This document shows positions 55,085-64,000 of a stretch of DNA of 64,000 bases, piece by piece. The DNA is taken from NCBI GenBank assembly GCA_959347315.1, contig OY365817.1, positions 28,180,411 through 28,244,410 on the forward strand, in the 5' to 3' direction. The position numbers and the translations under genes are program-made. The first letter of the stretch is position 1, and every line of letters starts with the position of its first letter. The DNA is from Bimastos eiseni. Its lineage: Eukaryota; Annelida; Clitellata; Crassiclitellata; Lumbricidae. The notes beneath the pieces are model-generated. The model was not told the origin of the DNA. It ran no database searches and was given only the letters and a program-made list of their open reading frames with translations.

Positions 55085-56092
55085 CTCTGAAGAGAGCGTG
55101 TTATTGGACGCAAACAGACAGATAGAAGTAGACAGACAACTACAGACAGAGACATACAGAGAGACAAACAGAGACATACAGAGAGACAGATCACAGAAGG
55201 ATTACGCAAGACAATGACGTATGTAAGCCTATTATTATCGCTGACGTTGATCAGCTAATTAGAAGTTTTTCAATGTAATTTTTATATGGTCGCTTCGTTC
55301 TGCATAAATAGATGCTTAGTCAAGCATATTTAGAACAGCGTATCCTCGATCATTGCATCTATTATACCTATTTTTTGGTTCATTCGTTAGGCAACTAAGA
55401 ATCAATAACTATGTTTCAATAATCGTAAACATGGTAAAGAAATAGTACGACGAAAACCTTTAAACTTATACAATTTCAATCATTCTATGGCGTAAGATAT
55501 AGGGAAACAAGAACAGATAATTATGATTGTTGATATTGTTCTATGCCTCCTAAGTGCAGAAGGCAAGTACGTATACTGGACCACTGGTGTATATTAATCG
55601 ATTGCCATTTGCAATATGGCGGAAATACACCTAATGAGATGTGCAAATAGATGCTCTTCCAATATTATACACACAGACCACTTCGTCAACAAAAAACACA
55701 GGAGGCTGAAACCAAACAGCTGAACAGACGCGTCAAAAGCAGAGAAGACCAGCTTACAATTGATGCCCAATGGCAGAATTAAACGAAACTCGTCAACAGG
55801 TTTTTCAAGTTTCGTAAAGGAATAAGCCACATTATGAGGTTTACGGGTTTTTTGCAGGTAAAGGCGTCAATGACAAAGTCCTTTGTTTCACCGATTGTTG
55901 TGACTTCATAGTAGGCCTACTAAGTTTGAAACTGATTTGTTGCATCAACAGTAAACAACCGAGATAGGCATAGGAAGTGTAGTCAGGAAGTAGTAGCAGT
56001 AGTTGTTGTTAACTGTATCCACCTTTCACCAATTAATGTATGGGGCGACTATCCACCGCAGCTGGGATTCAATTATACCCAGCAGTAGTATC

Positions 56093-56200
56093 CGTTTCAG
56101 TTAAACGACACGTTGTGATAAAAAAGACCATTGGCGTCGCCCTCCTCCTTTAGCCAGGCACGGGACTGGCACTTTCAGAGTGCAACAGTGGCGGAGTATC
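56093..56200 (-). repeat. Family B repeat, reversed
   Basis: 'tggcgtcgccctcctccttt' and 'gggactggcactttcagagt'. Confidence 0.8.
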
Positions 56201-56462
56201 AATATTCAGTTTATCCCGTTGTCCGTTGAAATCTTTGGTTAGTGGTGCGTTCAACCGATCACCTCGCTTTGTCTCTTGTTTGTTTGTCTGCGAGGCAGAC
56301 AATTGAAAACAACTCCCAGGACGATATGATATTCAAGCAATTGTAATTGTTATAGCGACAATATTTATAAAGCATCGTCTGTAGCAATCTACTTCTAGGG
56401 TGCCTCACCCATGGATGCAGAGAATTATATAGTTACAGAGTTAATACAACAACGGGGGCTTA

Positions 56463-56715
56463 GAGTAATGATAAGACGCTAGGGTGCAAAGCTGAGGAAC
56501 CGAGTTCGCTTTCCTCTCCCCCTAAGGTTGACTTGTCCTTCTATCCATAGGCGACGGCGTTTGTTACAATCGCTGTCAGATGCATAATGCAACAGGCGCC
56601 TTGCATGGCTACCGACAGTTAAATTCGATACCGTAATGACCTGTTATTATTCGTTCATCATCTAGCAGTAATCATAATGTCGTTTGCCAGTTTGTAATTA
56701 AACGAAAATTTTTAT
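56463..56715 (+). repeat. SINE family A, near full-length copy
   Basis: 'gctgaggaaccgagttcgct' head, 'ccttgcatggctaccgacag' body, 'gccagtttgtaattaaacga' end with an ATT tail. Best copy for building a consensus. Confidence 0.8.
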
Positions 56716-57504
56716 TATTTATATCATCATTATTATTATATTGACAACTTAACGACGAGCGTGCATTAAATCATAATCGTTGTCTCCAGATTTCTGAAAC
56801 GTATGGGACCTGCACGGAGTCCAATTACCGCCCATATAATACAGAGTATATCTACCACAGGTAATTTTTCATCACTCTCTGCACTCACACCATCCTATTT
56901 TTTTACGTTCGGTGCAATAGGTTTCTTTCTATACAGGAACACGTACAAGAGCAAACCCGGCGATGCACAACACATTAGCTGTATTAATTCCGAACGCGTA
57001 GCTGCAAGCAATGGTCACCCCAGACAATCACGACAGCATTACACACCAACGTCACTCAGTGTAACGTCACCGAGCCACATGGAACGTCGGAAGCAGACGG
57101 GGAGCCGAAGCAGAAATCGGTAACGATAGAAAAAACTGGGTTCACATGAGACGACCGAACAGCAAATATCGCGTGGAAATCGATGTCGACCGGTCAAAAG
57201 CTTGATGCTTGGTCTTCAGCTGGCGCTCATTGCTCGATGGTTCGGCTCTGACCTCTACATACTTGACGGGTCTGCGGCGACATTTCTGCGAAATTGATGA
57301 CCGCGAGGCCACGGAAAATGCCACAAGTTCGTCACCAAGCGTCGTCGGAATGCGATCGATCATCGACGGGATGTCAGAGGCCAGAGCGGCGAAGCGACGA
57401 AGTGTCTGGGGAGTTCCCGAAACAGCACTTCCTACTGGACGCGTTGCCCCCGTTGGCGCGGACCTCTAATACGCCGGAATGGAAACTCTTTCGTTGAAAA
57501 ACTC

Positions 57505-57610
57505 CGCCAATTTTCGCGCTATGACAGTGCCAGTCCCAGACCTGTATGAAAAAGGAGGGCGATTCTAATGATCTTTGTTACTGCTCTGTGTCGTCAAATT
57601 GAAACAATTA
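57505..57610 (+). repeat. Family B repeat
   Basis: 'cagtgccagtcccagacctg' and 'aggagggcgattctaatgat'. Confidence 0.78.
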
Positions 57611-57935
57611 TTGCTGTTAGTCAAACAAAATAGACAGGCAGTTAACGTCAGATTAAGTGTGAGGTTGCGAGTGTCACGCAGACGGATACACTGTGGATGG
57701 TGGTTAGCATTGGGGCGACGATATGGGTCGGGGAGAAGGAGGAAGCAGGGCAGAATATGGGGGAAATAGTTTTGAGTTTTGAGCGAAAGACCCTATAGCA
57801 GGGATTCCAAGACAGTTTTGGTAAGTTCGGTTGTGTAAAATGTTAGCAGGATTATTACTTCAACAAGCTCGTAGTTAGTTTGGTAAAAGATAGCAATGAA
57901 GTAGGAAGATTTTTGACTTCGCTACGCGTCTTTAA

Positions 57936-58050
57936 AAACCGGAATGAATCTGACAGAATTAAGAATATCAGATAGAAAGCAATGTGGGATGTTCATCATG
58001 ACGGTCGCTAGAGTTCAAAGAACTGACAGCACAAGGTGACAAGGTGACAC
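57936..58050 (+). mobile_element. LINE ORF2 tail, same family as 18044-18299
   Basis: Reads GMNLTELRISDRKQCGMFIM then TVARVQRTDSTR and a TGA stop, in one frame, followed by 'aaggtgacaaggtgac'. The shared stop-proximal sequence defines the 3' end of the family. Confidence 0.75.
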
Positions 58051-58379
58051 GTCTTTATCCAGACACAACTGTTGTTTTGACATGAAGTTTTTGTCATCAC
58101 GCAAGTACTACACAGGATATTTAATTAAATCCAAAGGTTTTTTAATCGGCTGTTAATCTTTCCAGGTCAAGTCATGAAAGACTTGTGCTCGACAGGACAG
58201 CATCAATAAAAATGGTGGAAATAGAAAGATTGTGGATAAAGGAAAGCGATTGTATAAAACTCAATCTCAAGCAAAGCCCCATAAAAACATCCACATAGGA
58301 CCCTTATTCCAATATGGAACACATATAGAGTCCTTATGGGTCACGCCTAACGCCAACGAGCGGCATGTTTGCAGGGAAG

Positions 58380-58790
58380 GAGGTAAGCCTACCCATACAA
58401 AATCTTGCACAACTCCACTGTTCTCCAGTGGGCTGCAAAGCTTCTCAATAACTCAAAGAATAGCGAACACGTCACTCAACGCCTGCACTGGCTTCCCATA
58501 CAAGCCCACATAAATATCAAAACCTGTCGCCTAATATACAGAGTCGACACACATTTATGTCGAGCGCATGGTTCCTTACTTTCTATATCATAGTCATCTG
58601 TCCAATCCTTACGAAGACTTCCATCTCATCTCAAACTGACTCGGTTGTAATTCGGTCACTTAATAAATTTGGAAAAATTGTGCATTTGCAGCCGGCGCCT
58701 CTGCTGAATGTAACAAAAATTACCGGACATTGTTCGCAAATCTTCAACACAATCGCTCTTCAAAATTAACCTTTAGACTTATTTGCTGAA
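58380..58790 (+). mobile_element. L2/CR1-type LINE ORF2 C-terminal relic
   Basis: LQWAAKLLNNSKNSEHVTQR then LHWLPIQAHINIKTCRLIYR matches the 'LHWLPV.YRI.FK.LLLTYKALHG' signature. A shifted frame further on gives a weak FKNKLKTYLF-like end. Stops and frameshifts make it a relic. Confidence 0.75.
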
Positions 58791-59597
58791 GATTTATTAT
58801 TACTAGACTAAACTTTTCTGTTACGCGCTTTTGCGCAATATTCGTTTTGTTAAGGTGCATTATAAATTTAATGAGAGTCTGATAATAATGATTAACAATG
58901 GTCTCATCAATCATTCATAGAGCATCGCAAGTATCTTTCCGTTCACTTTACTTCTCATAAATATGTCATTCCAGATCCTCTTCTATCATTCCAGATCCTC
59001 TTGTATTCTCATTCCTCTTGAAAATATGCTAATCTCCCTCCTCTGGAATAATAACGAACAGTTTGCCTTCCACACACACACCACGAACAGACCAGCAGAC
59101 GTCGTCAGATCCAGCTGCAGCGCGTGCTGATCCTATGGTCGGGACAGGACGAACACAATGGACGTAATAGCCAGACCCACCGGGCGGCCATTCCTCATTC
59201 CCTTCTCCTTGTCACGACCGAACCCCGACAATTGCACCGACCGCGACAATAAGCGCTGCCGTCCAGGCCACCCCCCTAACCAAGCGAACACACGACACGA
59301 CTTCTATGATACACGTCGTGCTGCAGCCTCTACCTACCTACCTATACCTATGCTTGGTTCCGCCACATAGAATTAAACGTCGCTATCGGTCGGTCGTCGG
59401 TCGCTGTGGACGAGTTTCTGTCGTCGCTATATATATATACTCGGAGTCGGCGTTTCCCTGGCAACCGAGCGAACAGCGAGGCAATTATCATCAGGAAGAC
59501 GTTTACTCTTCGCAGAAACAACAGGTGGCTCTCGGTGGAATAAAGATGCAATCGATTGGCAGCCATCTCGGACTGCTGGCGGCTATGCACGCGGGGA

Positions 59598-59638
59598 AGG
59601 TGTGTGTGTGTGTGAGTGTGTGTGTGTGTGTGTGTGTG
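59598..59638. repeat. (GT)n microsatellite
   Basis: 'gtgtgtgtgtgagtgtgtgt' run directly after the small plus-strand frame at 59545-59598. Confidence 0.9.
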
Positions 59639-61099
59639 TCCGCTGAATATATTTCTGTCTGTGTGAATATGACTTTGCATGTATTTCCGTATGCAATAAT
59701 CGTCATAACAACCATATCCATGACCAATAATATTTTGATTGAGATACATGAATTACCATAAAAATTTTTAATTATGCATTGGTGATCATTGCACATGACA
59801 AATAGGATGCATAATTAGCTGGGTATTGGTTGAACGCAATATAGGGATAAGCCATAAAGGGACCTTGATCCAGTTAGCTTGGACACCCTGATGATTATGG
59901 TCAGTGCAAGATTAATAGTAGACATCGACTGGGGCGTCAGTTGATCATAAGCATAGAGTGCAAGTTAATTAGCTTAATTAGTTAACTAAGTGCTATTTAA
60001 AATATGCCACTACCTAAATGCGATGGGTAGAATGTAGCGATAAGTAATCACAGGAAGTCTTGAGTATCAAAATGCTTAAGCAGGTGTCAGTGCATAATTC
60101 ACGACGGGACCTGACTCCGGGCTATAGGTCGGCTACATCGAACATTGAAGTTACTCGGGTATTTCCACGATAGTCATTTGAAATACGGCGCTTTCTTAAG
60201 CGTATATGAATTGATGATCACATGGATGGTTTAAAATAGCTTACATAATTATGCGACTGATACATTTTTGAACGATTTCGTTCGTTTGTAATAAATTCAT
60301 CTGATCAACGTTCAATATGAGAGGTTAAAGATATCGAGAATACAGTAAGTTAAAAGAGTCTGTTGGATAAGTTTTGCAAATAATTCTGAAGGTTGTTCTT
60401 TGCGGTAAATTAATTTCGAGTGATAATTAGTCGCCCAATCCACATTACACTATGTGGAACAAGAAGAATGAAGGAAGAATATAAGTTGATTGGATTAATC
60501 AATACACAGGACACATTTCAATAATTAAAGGGTTGGCGGGCGCACCTTGCTGCAGTGCCTGCAGCTAATCCAAAATTGGACATTTTAAGCACAAACTATT
60601 GTGTGACGCGTCAAAATTAACCATCCTTTTATGAAGTTTCTCGGTTGAATTCTTTCCATTCACGGCGAATTATATAGAGCATCATGAATTAAAAACATTT
60701 TTTGAATAAAATCACATTTTATACGCGTCAACTTGGCCGGCTGCTTCCGCGTATCATAAGGTATACATGAGGCAAAGCGCTGTCACTCTGTGTGAAAATG
60801 AATTAGATATTGCTTCGGGACTTGTCTGCGAAATGGTTGCCTCTATTCGCAACAGGAACGCATAAAACCTGCTTAAGTAGGATTTTCTTTCTGCGTTCTG
60901 CCCCACTTGGATGAATAAGTGGTTCATAAATATGCTTGTAGTACAGTTTGGGGTTTGATGGCCTGGTATGGCGCCACGCGGAACATTTACTTGGCAGAGC
61001 GGAGATATGTGAACGAAGAGTTTTCAGAGTTGAACTAATCATCTACAAGGAGGTACTCCACTTGCGGGAATTTCGAAAGGAAATGTTCAACTTCTGTCT

Positions 61100-61215
61100 G
61101 AGATAAAGAATAGGAAGAAGAGGAAGCGGAGGAGGAGGAGGAAGAAGAGGAAGAACAAGAACAAAGAGAAGAGGGAGAGGAAGAGGAGAAGGAGGAAGAG
61201 GAAAATGAAGAAGAA
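61100..61215. repeat. Polypurine (GGA/GAA)n tract
   Basis: About 115 bp with almost only purines on the plus strand, able to form triplex DNA. Confidence 0.85.
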
Positions 61216-61491
61216 GAATGCATGTATATCTGCGTACATACATAAATAGATACCAGCATTCAAGCATACACACGATTAATCTGTCAACGATGACCTTGAC
61301 TTTCCAAGGAACCACTGTAGTCTAAACCAAGACGAGGCCGACCTCCAGTCATCATTTCGAAGGCCACACGGTCATCAAACCCGCTCCAGTAATTCCGGGG
61401 ATTTTCATCCGACTGCAATTGGTTGACCAGACGCGGAGACGTGCAGGAAGGGGCGCCATTCAACCGTTGGCTCTCTGCACGGCAGCACCAC

Positions 61492-61611
61492 TCACCCCTC
61501 ACTCACCCCTCACTCACCCCTCACTCACCCCTCACTCACCCCTCACTCACCCCTCACTCACCCCTCACTCACCCCTCACTCACCCCTCACTCACCCCTCA
61601 CTCACCCCTCA
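61492..61611. repeat. 11-bp tandem repeat, about 11 copies
   Basis: Unit 'cacccctcact', essentially perfect. Confidence 0.92.
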
Positions 61612-61675
61612 GTCGGGTGGTGTTATTCGTTTTCAAGGTAGCTATAACCGAGTGTATTTTACACCTAGAGCACTA

Positions 61676-61790
61676 ACTCCACCACTGTTTGCACACTCAC
61701 AATGCCAATCCCAAGCCCAGATAAATGAGGAGGGCGACGCTAATGATCTTTGTTAACCCATGCACAGTGTCGTTAAACTGAAACTACCAC
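61676..61790 (+). repeat. Family B repeat, well preserved
   Basis: 'ccactgtttgcacactcaca', 'aggagggcgacgctaatgat' and 'acagtgtcgttaaactgaaa'. A useful reference copy. Confidence 0.85.
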
Positions 61791-61857
61791 CTAGAGCTCT
61801 TTTCAACTGTCGACTAGCACTCCCTCTGCAACATATTATGATTCCGAATATACTACA

Positions 61858-61951
61858 GTATTAGTAGTCGTAGTAGGGGAAGTAGTAGGTGGAGTATTAG
61901 TTGGAGTAGTAGTAGTAGTAGTAGTAATAGTAGTAGTAGTAATAGTAGTAA

Positions 61952-62016
<65 letters not shown>

Positions 62017-62045
62017 ATAGTAATAATAATAATAATAATAAAAAT
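61858..62045. repeat. (GTA)n / (AAT)n microsatellite
   Basis: About 185 bp of 'agtagtagtagtagtaata'. The poly-Leu frame on the minus strand is an artefact. Confidence 0.95.
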
Positions 62046-64000
62046 AATAATAGGGAGACTACATTTCTCTGCCAGCTCTTATCTTTCGCCATTCAACGCT
62101 TTAACGCAATTGGCTCTCAGAGCACCTCTGCCACTCAGAATCTCAACGAACATGTAACACTATCGGCAATTTGTTTAACTCCTCAGTGTTTACATGTACC
62201 TCAATAGGTAATAATGATATTAATAATAATGATAAAAGGCAATTTACAGTTAAGATCAGTCTTCATTAAGAGCTCTTGAACCGCATATCGTTGATCTGTG
62301 TTGAATAGACGTCTATGAATCTTAACATGCAAAATCCACACAAGGAGTCAACAGAGAAAAGCCAGGTATATTGATTGCTATGTAAATAACATCTGGCGCA
62401 TTGATCCGTCTGTGTAAAATGTCCGCAGTTTGTCAAGAGCCAATACGTGATCAACGACGGAAAACTTCTTTCAGGGAAGATCCAAGAATAATCTCTGTCA
62501 TACTTAGGGATCACATGTACGTCGGGCAAGGGGCGGAGACTTAGGGGGGGAACAGGAGGGCGGTCCCCTTCAAAATTTCAGTTGAAGGGGATGGAGCTGG
62601 TATAACCCCCAATGTTTTCTAAATTTATAATTTCATATAGATATAGACATATCAGTTGTCAGTCAGCCAGTTTGTCCCTGCGTTCTGCGTCTCGTTGGGG
62701 ACACAATAACCAACTAACACGATAAAGAGTTCTCCTTAAACACCTTTAACATGCGCTTTACTAGTGTAATACAGGAGACACTAAGAATTTCCTTACAGGT
62801 TGGATCAAATTGCCCGTACGCCATTACCTCTTTTAAGTACAAGAGGACAAACAAAATAGGGTGTTTTAACCCACATTCTTGTGATATCATCCCATAGACT
62901 TGCTGAAGACTTCAATGAGGTTATCAGGGCTGCGAGATCCAAATCCACAAGGAAACTTATAATTTTCTTTAGCTTATTTCTGTATTTTGTTTAGATTAAG
63001 TTCATTTAGTAATGCTGGGAACCGAAATCATTTGAGGTGTAGTTTTGATTTGGTTATACAGGCCTTCAGTAGACCAGAAATCATTTATAACCATAACCAT
63101 AGTCAATGATTTGCGTGTGACTTATGCTTGCTGGTCTGCTTAGTGGAGTGATAAAGCTCCCCATTATAAACAGGTTATAGGACATATTCAACTTCATCTG
63201 ATTTAAGAGTTATTAAGACTAGGTGTTCAGCGAGATCATACTATGATTAGCTTCGGACATGCATATATGCTCAAAAGATAACTTCACCGAATAATAAATG
63301 AGCCATTAATATTGCGGGATTTTACACGATTTGAAGGTGTGTAAGTGAAACCTAAAGCTTAAAAGTACATATTTAGACCTAAACATTAAATTTTTCGTCA
63401 TTGGTCGTAATGATGGCCATGACTCTGACCAATGTTTTAGTTAATCCATCAGATTGTTTAAAAATGACTAATAAATGTTCATCGATTTTTATAACCCCAT
63501 AAGGCCAGAACCATTCTAATACTCACATAATTTTATTATGGATAAATCTTCTGCAGAGATATTTGAGAAAATTCTACTTCTATACAGCCGAACACGTATG
63601 CAGTCATTGGCTCACTGCAGAAAATTAGCGCATTTTGGCCTAACATTTATCTGTATGTCTAAATATTTGGATCTGTTTCGACACCTTTAAATTCTCTTCT
63701 TCTAGTACTATGATATAAGGCATATGCCATTGAAGTCAATTGGAGGTTTGAGGCACATCTATCTACTGCCTTCTTCGCAAATGGTCCTTTCACCACACAG
63801 CCAGTCGTTAAAAAGAAATCAATAACTGAAGCAATAGAGCGCGCTCCTTAAACACCTTTAAAACGCTCGTAACTAGTGCAGTATAGGGCTGCTGAATACC
63901 AATTTACCCGAATTTTCTACGGATTTTCGTAAGCTATGTCTGTCATCCTATAAAAGAAAGCGGAAGAGAGTTTACTACGAGGAAGTAATAGCTGGTTGTT

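Larger units (their letters stand above)
54451..64000 (-). other. Presumed 5' RASGRF intron or flank; start exon not found
   Basis: I looked on the minus strand for the first PH half (a GYLSKR...KWFAL...FYFE pattern) and found nothing. The region holds the (CCCCA)n array, LINE tails at 57936 and 58405, SINE A at 56463, family B copies, (GT)n at 59600-59638, CpG-richer DNA at 56950-57480 and 59060-59600, and tandem arrays at 61100-62045. 62050-64000 shows nothing I can name. Confidence 0.45.

Noticed and set aside
54722..55217. Frames of 90-151 codons encoding GWGGV or HPTPP repeats
   Set aside because: Created by the 5-bp (CCCCA)n array, which is open in several frames on both strands.
61284..61502. 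Minus-strand frame with ENPRNYWSGFDDRVAFEM
   Set aside because: Composition is protein-like, but I recognise no family and it does not match the missing first half of the RASGRF PH domain.
1..64000. CRISPR arrays, bacterial operons, rRNA or functional tRNA genes
   Set aside because: None seen. The tandem arrays have no spacer structure, and tRNA-like boxes occur only in SINE heads.

Overview
The window is animal nuclear DNA. Protein-coding genes are split into short exons with GT-AG introns, there is a GPN-loop GTPase gene and a multidomain Ras/Rac exchange-factor gene, and the non-coding DNA is AT-rich and crowded with tRNA-derived SINEs, LINE fragments and trinucleotide microsatellites. 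The exon sequences sit at the distance from vertebrate proteins expected of an invertebrate, probably a bilaterian. I cannot name the phylum from sequence alone.

Layout. (1) 306-4804, plus strand: a GPN3 gene lacking only its first exon, which lies to the left of the window. (2) 4890-14468: intergenic DNA with no gene I recognise, holding a degenerate tandem repeat, a CpG-richer block, SINEs and an L2/CR1-type LINE tail. (3) 14469-54450 and probably beyond the right edge, minus strand: a RASGRF-type gene (Ras-specific guanine nucleotide-releasing factor). I traced 27 coding exons: end of the first PH domain, coiled coil, IQ motif, DH (RhoGEF), second PH, REM, Ser/Pro-rich linker, and the CDC25-type RasGEF domain to the stop codon. 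Splice phases agree at every junction except around exon 17, so one small piece is unresolved there. The exon with the start codon and first half of PH1 was not found and probably lies past 64000. GPN3 and RASGRF are convergent (tail to tail).

(4) Inside the RASGRF intron 46268-54343, on the opposite strand, is an uninterrupted ~2.2-kb retrotransposon reading frame (47865-50042). It encodes a reverse transcriptase with a YLDD active site followed by a CCHC finger and a restriction-like endonuclease, and it is embedded between two (AAT)n microsatellites. (5) 54451-64000: presumed upstream intron of RASGRF, with a ~270-bp pure (CCCCA)n array, LINE tails and more tandem repeats.

Dispersed families recognised by comparing the window with itself: a tRNA-derived SINE (family A, about 8 copies or pieces, tail of ATT units), a ~110-bp unit (family B, 13 copies), L2-like 3' ends with 'gcgctatataaat' (family C, about 20), and a second tRNA-like SINE (family E). 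At 17890-18625 a SINE carries a LINE tail bounded by an 11-bp target-site duplication and is also interrupted by a second SINE. All protein-family statements rest on recalled family sequences; no search was run.
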